The notes beneath the pieces are model-generated. The model saw nothing but the letters and a program-made list of their open reading frames with translations, made no database searches and was not told where the DNA came from. The translations under genes and the position numbers were made by a program. 64,000 bases of DNA from Roseibium sp. MMSF_3412 (GTDB lineage: Bacteria > Pseudomonadota > Alphaproteobacteria > Rhizobiales > Stappiaceae): positions 124,001 to 188,000 of the forward strand of contig NZ_JASHJI010000002.1 in the NCBI RefSeq assembly GCF_030733265.1, written 5' to 3'. Each line of letters opens with the position of its first letter. Position 1 is the first letter of the stretch. This document shows, piece by piece, positions 36,929 to 45,005 of this stretch.

Positions 36929-38617
36929 CTAGTGTTTAAGTTCGCTTATCAAGCCCATAAGACGAATTGCCTTATCCATTTTCCCGAACATTCCCCAACC
37001 GGTAATCACTGAAAATAGCGTCAAGAACACCTCCTGATGTCCTGAAACGAAGGAGACAATATCACCAGTTAATGCAGTTTGTGGTAGCAACGTAGTTAGT
37101 GACAATCCAATAAGGCCTATGATCGACTTCTTTCCATTAAGGACTCGACCGATTACTTGTCCCAATGCAGCATTTATCGGCGTCAAGGGAGGTTTTCCGT
37201 CAGGTCCGGTCGAAATTATCGCTGCAGCGTCAGACAGTAAATTCGCGGAGTTCTCACCCTCGTTCCCGCTACCTCTGAAAAGAGCACGCAATTTGGCAGA
37301 AATCGATTTTTCTGTGGCGGCGCGATCGTTTGACCGAAGTTGTTCAAGTAGCAGTTTTTGCAAGACTTCTCTGGAATTTGAGCTTTCTGAAGTAGCAAGT
37401 TGATCGATAAGAGTTCCTAGATCACGATTGTTTTCGGTAACAGTCATTTGCCTCGCCGGACGAGCGCCCGCTCCTTTTTGCAATGTATTTACGAACTCCC
37501 TCAAGGCGCCCATTCGGTTCAACCAGCCTTTCCCGAACGTCGAAAAAGTGTTGAGTTGGCGCAGATATTCCTCCTGACGATCCATAAACGCGTCCGCAAA
37601 CAACGACGCATCCGTGCCTTTCAAAGCGCTCATTGTCATCCGTCCCAGAATCCCGTCCACAATCAGGGGCACACCGCCAACAAGAAGGCCAAGCCCATTG
37701 AACGCTTCTTGGGCGAGCGTGATTGCGCGTTTGCGGCCTGAAAGAACAGAACAGTTGTAGATGACCATTGCCATTCGTTCCGGCATCTCGCCGCAGCGAT
37801 TGCTGGCGTAATACCTTGTACGAAAAATCTGATCCGCTTCGGCCCTGCTCAGTTTTTTGACGTCGTCAACTGTGACTTCAGTTCCGCGCCACTCTGTGAG
37901 CGTACTAATTGTGATGCCCATGTTGGTTGCACCACCCGGGTCACTTGGATGATTTACAAAGTCTCCTTCCCAACGCTTAACGAACTCATGAAGCTTCTTA
38001 AACTGAGGGTCATTGACGGACGCATTTGACGCCTCAGGCGTTTCATGCACAAATGAGTCGTCCATCTCAGGAACAGCACCCAGGGGAAGCGGCGGTGGCT
38101 CTTGCAAGATTTTAGGTTTTTTTGGCGGCGCAAAGTCGCCGGACCAGTTGTCAATTAAGTCAGACAAATGTTCCGCCCAAGCTTCGTCACCACCCGCCGG
38201 ATAGTTTCCTTTGCGAAGGTCGCTCGAAGAGACACCGATCAACTGGATATGAGGCTTTTCCAACAATTCCCCATTCTTGTTGTAGAGAGGGGTCATTCCA
38301 TTTTCCAATGCCAGCTCGTGCATTCGCGCCCATAAACCGGCATTCTTCCCCGAGTCGTCCCAAGACCATTCTCCATCAATCCGCAACACGAAGTCGACGG
38401 CTAGACCATACTGATGTATGGATCCCCATGGCCCGACCCAAGTAACCCTGGGCCGTTTATCGTACAGTATTGCTTGGCGCTCTGGAGTTCGAAAGGCCTC
38501 AAATACTTCAAAAGGTATTTTTTCTTCGTGTAACTTTTTCTGGATTGCAATTACTTTACTTCGAATTGCGGGATGAAGAACAGATACATCACTGCTTCTG
38601 GATGCTGTGTTTGACAT
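36929..38617 (-). CDS. M15 peptidase + GH108 peptidoglycan hydrolase with C-terminal membrane segment
   Basis: A 562-residue protein, started at ATG 38617 (MSNTASRSSDVSVLHP) with ggag eight nt before it; the open frame upstream is non-coding. Residues 10-150 form an M15 L-Ala-D-Glu peptidase-like domain (FEVFEAFRTPERQ, SIHQYGLAVDFVL, PHIQLIG with metal His/Asp). Residues about 210-380 form a GH108 lysozyme-like domain (VKRWEGDFVNHPSDPGGATN, with the Glu-containing KRWEGDF motif), then a peptidoglycan-binding-like segment. The C-terminus has one or two membrane spans (IIGLIGLSLTTLLP, VFLTLFSVITGWGMFG), like a holin-type tail. The layout resembles phage endolysins, but no phage genes adjoin. 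Confidence 0.85.
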   Translation of the reverse strand: MSNTASRSSDVSVLHPAIRSKVIAIQKKLHEEKIPFEVFEAFRTPERQAILYDKRPRVTWVGPWGSIHQYGLAVDFVLRIDGEWSWDDSGKNAGLWARMHELALENGMTPLYNKNGELLEKPHIQLIGVSSSDLRKGNYPAGGDEAWAEHLSDLIDNWSGDFAPPKKPKILQEPPPLPLGAVPEMDDSFVHETPEASNASVNDPQFKKLHEFVKRWEGDFVNHPSDPGGATNMGITISTLTEWRGTEVTVDDVKKLSRAEADQIFRTRYYASNRCGEMPERMAMVIYNCSVLSGRKRAITLAQEAFNGLGLLVGGVPLIVDGILGRMTMSALKGTDASLFADAFMDRQEEYLRQLNTFSTFGKGWLNRMGALREFVNTLQKGAGARPARQMTVTENNRDLGTLIDQLATSESSNSREVLQKLLLEQLRSNDRAATEKSISAKLRALFRGSGNEGENSANLLSDAAAIISTGPDGKPPLTPINAALGQVIGRVLNGKKSIIGLIGLSLTTLLPQTALTGDIVSFVSGHQEVFLTLFSVITGWGMFGKMDKAIRLMGLISELKH

Positions 38618-38851
38618 TTTATTCTCCACATATTTGATTTGCGAAATCAAAAAAATGTTGCCGAAATTTAGAGCCTTTGACGCGGCGGCATGAAGGCGAA
38701 TTTTCGATGTGAAACCGCTTTGAACTTTTTGCCTGCATCTCTCAACTGCACCCGGTAAAATGTTCAGTATTGATATGGGCAATTGTGCCCCCTTCGTCGC
38801 AATTAACATCACCAAGACTGGTGATACGCCGGCCAGGTTTTGGAGAAAAAT

Positions 38852-39706
38852 TTGAATATTTCTGACGAAACAGTGTTTTTCCTGCACGGCTTTCCGCAGA
38901 CGACAGCTATGTGGAACCAAGTCATAGATTTGCTTCCAGACGCACACACTTGCCATAAGCTGGCGTTACCCTGTTATCAGCCGCACGCGTTACAAAACAG
39001 GCATGAAAACTATTCGGCGAAAGCGATGGCAGATGAGCTAGCGGGTAAAGTCAAGCAAATGAATGGAGGTCGACCGGCTACGGTCGTTGGGCACGACATT
39101 GGCGCTTACATAGCCTACATTCTAGCATTCGATCATCCCGATTTGGTTCGTGCGCTTGTTGTCATCAATGGAGTTCATCCGCAACTTTATCAATCCGCGC
39201 TAATGACTGATCCCAAGCAAGCCGAAGCAAGCAAATATGTCGCTTTTCTGCGTTCTCAGCACGCTGAAGCAGATCTTTCAAGAAATCGATTCAAGCTGCT
39301 TCTACAAACCCATAAAGCTGTCACTGAAGGAATAAAGCTGCCCGGTGAAGAAGCAGAGGTATTGATTGACTTATGGAGTCAACCAGGCGTGCTGTCAGCA
39401 ATGCTTGATTTTTATCGATCCACTAACATCCATTTGCCATCACTCGGGGAGATGTCAGAAGATCAAGTTCCATCTTCAACGGATACGTGCCGTATCGCGC
39501 AACCTCATCTTCTGATCTGGGGCGAGAATGATCCGTACCTGCTAGCTTCATCAATCAGAGGCATTGAAACGTTGTGCGATGATCTCACCATTGTGAAGGT
39601 GAGCGACGCGGGTCATGGAATTGTCGGAAGTCACCCAAAACTGATCACAAGCGAGATCTCGAAATTTCTGGATGGATTAGAATACAAGGTTGATCAAAAA
39701 ATCTGA
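38852..39706 (+). CDS. Alpha/beta hydrolase (epoxide hydrolase / dehalogenase type)
   Basis: A 284-residue hydrolase. I choose TTG 38852 because tggaga sits at the right distance; TTG 38840 would overlap that site. Motifs are HGFPQTTAMW (oxyanion hole), VVGHDIGAYIA with an Asp nucleophile (about residue 82) in place of Ser, LLIWGENDPYL (acid) and DAGHGIVG (His). An Asp nucleophile is characteristic of epoxide hydrolases and haloalkane or fluoroacetate dehalogenases. Given the haloperoxidase and catalase-related genes in the island, a role on halogenated or epoxidised products is possible, but only by inference. Confidence 0.8.
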   Translation: MNISDETVFFLHGFPQTTAMWNQVIDLLPDAHTCHKLALPCYQPHALQNRHENYSAKAMADELAGKVKQMNGGRPATVVGHDIGAYIAYILAFDHPDLVRALVVINGVHPQLYQSALMTDPKQAEASKYVAFLRSQHAEADLSRNRFKLLLQTHKAVTEGIKLPGEEAEVLIDLWSQPGVLSAMLDFYRSTNIHLPSLGEMSEDQVPSSTDTCRIAQPHLLIWGENDPYLLASSIRGIETLCDDLTIVKVSDAGHGIVGSHPKLITSEISKFLDGLEYKVDQKI

Positions 39707-39717
39707 ATTGTGGAAGG

Positions 39718-40800
39718 TTATTCCAAACTGAGTTCGTGTCGTTTCTTTTGCAGCGCAACATATACAATACCGCGCGCGCGATTGATTGCACCGAGAGGAC
39801 GGTGTTCTTGAATTGTATTCCAGATATTGTAGCCGACATTCTCGCCATCCAAAGTTGGCTGTCTCCAATCTTCGAACTTTGCCACTCCGATTTTTGAAAG
39901 CTTAAGTCTCGCGATCAGAATTTCTTCTGCACCGTCCCAAGGTATTGTTGGATCTTCGATTGGGTGCTTAGACCTACTTTGTTGACGCTTGACGTAGAAA
40001 CCGAAGATCTGGTGCTTAGCGCTCAGTCCCTTGAACAGTTGGCGACTCAGATAGTCATCCGTTTTTTTGGGATGTTGCGGAGCTGGCTCGCTAACGTCGT
40101 ACGGACGAAGCTCATATTTCACCGCATGCTCTCCCAACAGGTAAGGAGTAGTGCTGAAGTAGGCGGTCGTCAGTGGAGAATCTGGGAATTGATCCTTTGA
40201 GCCTTCGATCGCGTTTCCAAGGTCTCGATCAAAAAACTTCACCTCTAAAGCAAGTTTCAATGCGTTAATCTTGCTCGCCAACCAGTCTTTGGAATTTCTC
40301 TTGTTGTTTACGACTTCGGCTGCCAGATCGTTAATCCGTGCATATTTTTCAAGGTCTCCTTCGAAAAACGTCTCGTTGTCCATCAAAACGAAGTCAATAG
40401 AGTTCTCCGAACCAGCATCGACAAATTTCCGTTCTCTTATGATGTCGGCAGGTCCTTCAATTCGGATCGCCAACCCGTGTGCGTCTCCTTTTTCAGGGTT
40501 GTCTTCGAATGAAGCGCTGTTTGAAAAACGTGCCTTTACCGGGTAAGTGCCGGTTTGCCCAAACAATCCGACCTGTGCCCACGATTCCTTGTCAGACAGA
40601 TCAAGCACTTCAAACGTGCCTTCGACTGTCGCATGCGCTTTAGGATGTTGTGCGCGCATTCCAGGTTTGTAGCGCTCGTCACCTGACCCCCGCGGTAGCA
40701 TCGTATCATTTGCTTCGATTATCTTATCAATCAGCTGCGCTTCGTTATCTGACGGCTCGTATTCACCGAGGTCTTCCCGAATATTGAAACTTAACTTCAT
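39718..40800 (-). CDS. Catalase-related heme protein (SrpA/allene-oxide-synthase-like)
   Basis: A 360-residue protein of the heme catalase superfamily short form. It has RAQHPKAHATVEGTFEV with the distal His near residue 57, PVKARFSNSASF, EKGDAHGLAIRI, DFVLMDNETFF and a C-terminal W.TIQEHRPLGAINRARGIVY typical of this branch. The usual proximal Tyr cannot be assigned for certain. Members include bacterial SrpA-like proteins and coral allene oxide synthase, which act on peroxides or fatty-acid hydroperoxides. It converges with the hydrolase gene and is followed upstream by a LuxR-type regulator on the same strand. Confidence 0.8.
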   Translation of the reverse strand: MKLSFNIREDLGEYEPSDNEAQLIDKIIEANDTMLPRGSGDERYKPGMRAQHPKAHATVEGTFEVLDLSDKESWAQVGLFGQTGTYPVKARFSNSASFEDNPEKGDAHGLAIRIEGPADIIRERKFVDAGSENSIDFVLMDNETFFEGDLEKYARINDLAAEVVNNKRNSKDWLASKINALKLALEVKFFDRDLGNAIEGSKDQFPDSPLTTAYFSTTPYLLGEHAVKYELRPYDVSEPAPQHPKKTDDYLSRQLFKGLSAKHQIFGFYVKRQQSRSKHPIEDPTIPWDGAEEILIARLKLSKIGVAKFEDWRQPTLDGENVGYNIWNTIQEHRPLGAINRARGIVYVALQKKRHELSLE

Positions 40801-40874
40801 TTCGCGTCCCTCCTAGTGTTTGTTCTGGAAATTACACGGGAGCGGAGCATCCGCATCCCCAATTTGGGTGAGGT

Positions 40875-42041
40875 TCAGCGCGTTAGTATCGCGCTCGGCA
40901 GCGAAAAGTTGCACAGCAATCGAACCAGCTGTGTTCGGTTGATCGCGCGCGTTTTGTTAAATATCGTCTTTAATTGCGAATTGATGGTCTCGACCGATCT
41001 CTCGCGCCGCTGAGCTATTTCTGAGTTCGTCAAACCTTCACAAACCTGCTCGACTATGCTTGCTTCTGCGCCTGTAAGCTCAAACACATTCCTTACCAAA
41101 TCAAGGTCAATCGATATCTGCATTTCGGTGTCTCGACTTATGACCAACGCTCCGCCTATCGGCGCTGTTCCTGACGCACGTGAGCGATCGAGGGGGACGA
41201 TTTCAATACAAAGACTTCCCGAAAGGTCGCTGCTTTCGAATACGACTGCTTCTTTACGAGGACGAGCCCCATATCGGCCGTGATTGAGCGCGTCAGAAAG
41301 GAGGCGTGCGAACTTCCTTCGGTCTGCGTATTCGTTCAGCGACAATCTGCCACGAGCATCAATGTGGAAGGCATTGTATTTGTCGCGCTGGCGATCAAAC
41401 TCCTCATTTGAAACAATAAGATTGCCCTCACCATCGAGGAGACAAATCCCGACCGTGAGCTGATCCAGTACTGTCAAAAGAGTTTCTCGAGCGCTTAATC
41501 CTAAACTGACCGAACGGCTCAATTCGAGCGCTTTGGCGAGGTGCGGCAACAGATCCTTTAGTAGCGCAACTTCTGTTTCGACAAAGGGGCCCCTTTCTTC
41601 TGTCATTGCGAGTGAAAACCGGGCACGATAGGGATTATCTTTGTCCAGAAGTGCTCCTGTGCGGTACCTAATTCCTAGCTTCTTGAGTTCTTGCACGTGC
41701 GGCCGTGCTAGATAGTCCTCTTCATTGTCGTAGAGGATTTCCTCAGAGACGAGGTCTATGCCGTCGCGCGAGAGCAAAGCGCGATCAAGCATATCGTGAT
41801 CACGTGTCTCATATTCGTGAAACCTCCGAATGTATTCGTCGACTAATTCTCTCTGATAGCTGGTCGAAATCAGTGGAGCTTCGAGACTTCTCAGTTCACC
41901 TCGTTTCTGCCACTCGAAAATTATACAGCCTCGCGAACCAGTAAGTTCAGTTATGCGATCTAATATTGATGGCCACAATTCTACGTCTGAAACCGTATCA
42001 TATATTTGCAATACCAAACTACGGTACTCAGAAGTGTTCAT
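40875..42041 (-). CDS. LuxR-type transcriptional regulator with PAS-like sensor
   Basis: A 388-residue regulator, started at Met 42041 (MNTSEYRSLV); a longer start at 42098 is possible. The N-terminal 180 residues (LQIYDTVSDVELWPSILDRI, RFSLAMTEERGPF) and a middle PAS-like part (GICLLDGEGNLIVSNEEFDR) precede a GerE/LuxR helix-turn-helix at the C-terminus (LTGAEASIVEQVCEGLTNSE, INSQLKTIFNKT). It lies 74 nt upstream of the catalase-related gene in the same direction, so it may control that gene or be cotranscribed with it. The ligand is unknown. Confidence 0.82.
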   Translation of the reverse strand: MNTSEYRSLVLQIYDTVSDVELWPSILDRITELTGSRGCIIFEWQKRGELRSLEAPLISTSYQRELVDEYIRRFHEYETRDHDMLDRALLSRDGIDLVSEEILYDNEEDYLARPHVQELKKLGIRYRTGALLDKDNPYRARFSLAMTEERGPFVETEVALLKDLLPHLAKALELSRSVSLGLSARETLLTVLDQLTVGICLLDGEGNLIVSNEEFDRQRDKYNAFHIDARGRLSLNEYADRRKFARLLSDALNHGRYGARPRKEAVVFESSDLSGSLCIEIVPLDRSRASGTAPIGGALVISRDTEMQISIDLDLVRNVFELTGAEASIVEQVCEGLTNSEIAQRRERSVETINSQLKTIFNKTRAINRTQLVRLLCNFSLPSAILTR

Positions 42042-42647
42042 ATTGCGCCCCACAAATTGTCTTGCAGTAATAATTTCACTAGAAGGGCCCGCCTTCAACC
42101 TATAATTGATTAATGCCTTCCATTCAGCAACCTGTTTATTCGATCGATGAAATTAAATCCGAATTGAGAGAGAAAAATTAGATCCCTCCAGGTTAACTTT
42201 CCGACCCTTAAGAATGGTCATCCGTAGTTCATCCGGTTTGTTTCGAAGTTGGTTTTAGGACGCCAAGAACGCCGCGTTCGATCAACGAAACGAGGGCGCA
42301 AAGCTATTAAAGCCGACGTTTGGAGAACAAACGAAACACATTTTGTATTTTCGAACATCTCACAGAGAATATGAGGCTCTGGTTGCGAAATTTACGACCA
42401 AATGGAAAGGGAAGTACCTCGCACTATGAGGGAAATCTCGACGTTCGTCCTTCGACCTAGGAGTTCCTGTCGGCTCAGAAATTTCCAGGATCTTGCTGGG
42501 TTGCAACAGGGTGCAAATGCTGCTGGGCTTAACTGCAACGCGCTGGAAATGCATGACGCAGAACGAAGACTATTTACTGAACGCGATCAAGGGGTCCGTG
42601 AAGCGGATTGGGGCAATGTGCAGCTATACGATTGATATCAAAGCCTA
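42042..42647. other. Gene-free right flank of the island
   Basis: Roughly 600 bases between the LuxR gene and the tRNA-derived attachment scar. No open frame here has a ribosome binding site or protein-like sequence. It should contain the LuxR gene promoter. Confidence 0.5.
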
Positions 42648-42693
42648 AATCATAATCCGCGTGTCGGGGGTTCGAGTCCCTCCTCCGCTACCA
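42648..42693 (+). other. Partial tRNA-Met (3' part), probable attachment site of the island
   Basis: The sequence from the anticodon loop onward (AATCATAATCCGCG) through the T arm (five-pair stem, TTCGAGT loop) to a CCA end matches the 3' half of an alphaproteobacterial elongator tRNA-Met with anticodon CAT. The 5' half is missing, so this is not a working gene. Integrases that use tRNA genes leave such a copy at the far end of the insert. The intact tRNA should lie to the left, outside this window. Confidence 0.8.
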
Positions 42694-42745
42694 TTTTTCC
42701 TTAGATTTTTTGATACCGGTGACCAGTTCCCCTAATTGTCCTCGT

Positions 42746-42895
42746 TTATAAGTTAGCTCTGTTCACGGTGTGATCTGTGTTGGATAGGGTTTCAAATTTG
42801 GACGGGGTGAGCCCCTCGAGGCTCGTGTGTGGTCGGTTCAAATTGTAGTCGATCCTCCAGTCTTCGAAAAGCAACCGCCCCCTCACCTGCGCCTG
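42746..42895 (-). pseudogene. IS3-family OrfB C-terminal fragment
   Basis: A 50-codon frame ending at 42746 reads VRGRLLFEDWRIDYNLNRP then HTSLEGLTPSKFETL. This is the conserved C-terminus of IS3-type transposases (W..DYN..RPH..L). Upstream parts are missing. It lies just outside the tRNA scar and shows repeated IS activity at the junction. Confidence 0.85.
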
Positions 42896-42998
42896 TCACG
42901 TCTGCGTGAGGGTTCTCGACTTCGCATGGCGCTTATCGCTGCAATCACCTTATAGTCCCTTGTCAATTTTCCCATTCAGACGACGCCTGGAGATCACG

Positions 42999-43574
42999 AT
43001 GCGTATCCTTGTAACCGCTGCCCTCATGAGTTTGCTCACCGTGCCGGCATTGGCCGAAACCCGCACCTACAAGACCGACGCAGGCCACACGGAGGTTCGC
43101 TTCGGTTGGGACCACGCCGGTGTCAGCCGTCAGCACGGTGAGTTCGACCGCGCCGAGGGTGTTCTGGCGATCGACCCTGCGGACCCGGCTTCGGCCACTT
43201 TGGAAGTCACCATCGATGCCGCTTCCGTCTCCACCGGCGTCGGACCGCTCGATGATCACCTGAAAAACGCCGACTTCCTTGTCGTGGAGGAACATCCGAC
43301 GATCCGCTTTGTCTCCACGTCGGTGACGCCAACCGGCGATACCACGGCTGATGTTGCCGGCGAGGTGACGCTGCGCGGTGTAACCGTTCCCGTTACGTTG
43401 CAGGTCGAGCTGATCCATCAGGGGCCACACCCCGTCGCCCAGTTCATCGACTACTACAAGGGCGACTGGCTCGGCTTCCACGCAAGCACCGAGATCGACA
43501 CGGCTCCCTTTGGCTTCGCCCTGCCCGTCGGTCCGCTCACGATTGATATCTCTACGGAAATGCGGGCTCAGTAA
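42999..43574 (+). CDS. YceI family periplasmic protein
   Basis: A 191-residue protein started at ATG 42999 (ggag six nt upstream). A signal peptide (MRILVTAALMSLLTVPALAE) is followed by a YceI lipocalin-like barrel: YKTDAGHTEVRFGWDHAGVSR at the start, DDHLKNADFLVVEEHPTIRF in the middle, DWLGFHASTEIDTAPFGF near the end. YceI proteins bind isoprenoid-type lipids or related amphiphiles in the periplasm and are stress-linked in some species. It is the first chromosome-like gene right of the island. Confidence 0.9.
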   Translation: MRILVTAALMSLLTVPALAETRTYKTDAGHTEVRFGWDHAGVSRQHGEFDRAEGVLAIDPADPASATLEVTIDAASVSTGVGPLDDHLKNADFLVVEEHPTIRFVSTSVTPTGDTTADVAGEVTLRGVTVPVTLQVELIHQGPHPVAQFIDYYKGDWLGFHASTEIDTAPFGFALPVGPLTIDISTEMRAQ

Positions 43575-43580
43575 CGTTTC

Positions 43581-43619
43581 CGGTCGCTGCTGCAGGTATC
43601 AATGCCGGCTCAGCGACCG
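43581..43619 (+). terminator. Hairpin after yceI, possible terminator
   Basis: A perfect nine-pair inverted repeat (CGGTCGCTG at 43581-43589, CAGCGACCG at 43611-43619) starts just after the YceI stop. It lacks a following T run, so a factor-independent role is uncertain. Confidence 0.35.
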
Positions 43620-43720
43620 CAGACATCTTTCGCGGAGCCGTGGAAGCTGAACCTTGTCGTTCCGCTACCGGCAACGTCAGCAGAATTGACCGTTTCCGCC
43701 GGGCCGGAGAGAGAAAGCCC

Positions 43721-43989
43721 TAGGTGATGGACTCATAAATGAGACTGAAATGGCATGCGAAATGGCGAAATCCCGTTAGAAAGGGTGTGCGGAGCGGGCT
43801 TACTGCCCGGTCAAGCACGCTGACGACAACGGGTTGAAGCCATTTCCATGTCCTTCGGATTTGCCCGGCTTGCTCCTCCTCGGCGTCGCGAAAGGCTTGA
43901 AAATGAAGCACATTTCCTGCGCTTCCGCTCCTTGACGAGAAGCAAGCCGCCTCAAACTATTTCCGCCTCATTTATGAGTACATCACCTA
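43721..43989. mobile_element. 265-bp MITE with TA target duplication
   Basis: The element spans 43723-43987. Its ends are imperfect inverted repeats starting GGTGATG, with 26 of 29 bases matching. TA at 43721-43722 and 43988-43989 is the duplicated target, as for IS630/Tc1-mariner transposases. No transposase is encoded inside, so it needs one in trans. It is inserted in the stop codon of the esterase gene, and the TA plus first element base again gives TAG. Confidence 0.85.
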
Positions 43990-44832
43990 AAGCTGCCCGG
44001 GGGAAAGATTTTCAAACCAGTCAAGAATGGTATCCGCCCAGCCTGCCGGTGCGGTGTGACCGCCTTTGTGCAGCAGAAGGTCGATCTGACCGGCTTCACA
44101 ATCGGTCCAGTGCCGCAGCCAGAACTCTCCGGCGAAACTGTTGGTTTCCGGCTGGCGGTTGCCACAGCGGTTCGTTTCCCGCAGAACCTTCAGGGACGCC
44201 CACACATCACCCTGTACAACCGTACCGTCCCGGAAGGACCGGCCCTCCAGCGGAACCGTCCGATCTGTCCATCCATGTGCATGAAACAGGCGCACCGGGC
44301 CTGCACAGTTTTCCGGCAGGCTTTCCCAGAACGCACCTGCGACCGGAGCATAGGCATCGGCAAAATCAGGCAGCCGGCAGGCCATGTCCCAGACCATGGA
44401 TCCCCCGCGTGAAAATCCGGCAAGCAGAAATGGCGTGTCCGCCAGTTGGAACGTGTCCCGGACGTCGGCGATCACCTCTTGCAGGAAAACCGCATCGTCG
44501 CGATCGTGGCCGGTATTGTCCGCACGAACAGACCAGTCCTTGGTCCAGCGCGCCTCCGGATGTTCTCCGTTCGGGGCGACAAACACATAGCCGCGGGCGA
44601 CCGAGACACGGGCAAGATCGGAATTGAGCATTGCCTTTCCGGTGGCACCGCCACCATGCAGATGCATGACGATCCCGACCGGATCGCGATCGGGAAGGAT
44701 CAGATGGTAGCTTCCGCTGGCACTGCGGCATGGGGTCTCCGCATCGCCGCAATCCTGCGCGAACGCCGCGCCGTTCTGAAAGAGAAATAGCAACATCAGG
44801 CCAGCAACCTGATGCAATCCCTTGCTCAGCAT
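43987..44832 (-). CDS. LpqC/PHB-depolymerase-like secreted esterase
   Basis: A 281-residue serine hydrolase with signal peptide (start ATG 44832: MLSKGLHQVAGLMLLFLFQ). It has HLHGGG (oxyanion), GFSRGGSMVW (nucleophile Ser), HGWTDRTVPLEG (acid region) and HKGGHTAPAGW (His). Cysteine pairs fit an exported enzyme. The LpqC/feruloyl esterase/PHB depolymerase family cuts polymer or aromatic esters. Its TAG stop is formed at the edge of the MITE insertion; removal of the element would also leave TAG, so the protein is unchanged. Confidence 0.82.
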   Translation of the reverse strand: MLSKGLHQVAGLMLLFLFQNGAAFAQDCGDAETPCRSASGSYHLILPDRDPVGIVMHLHGGGATGKAMLNSDLARVSVARGYVFVAPNGEHPEARWTKDWSVRADNTGHDRDDAVFLQEVIADVRDTFQLADTPFLLAGFSRGGSMVWDMACRLPDFADAYAPVAGAFWESLPENCAGPVRLFHAHGWTDRTVPLEGRSFRDGTVVQGDVWASLKVLRETNRCGNRQPETNSFAGEFWLRHWTDCEAGQIDLLLHKGGHTAPAGWADTILDWFENLSPGQL

Positions 44833-45005
44833 GTCTGTTTCCCATCCTGTGACGCGACCGCATTGATGGCCTGCCCGGCCGTCCGCGCTCAAAGACTTAA
44901 AGTGTACCGGGCCGGTTCCAGATTTCTCCGGCAATCGCCGGATGGATGCAAATCACTAAGTCGTATGAAACAGGCGGCGGAGCAATCGCCGAAAAACCTC
45001 TCAGG

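Noticed and set aside
38618..38956. N-terminal extension of the M15/GH108 gene
   Set aside because: The added 113 residues are not protein-like, overlap the start of the divergent hydrolase gene, and a better start with ggag exists at 38617.
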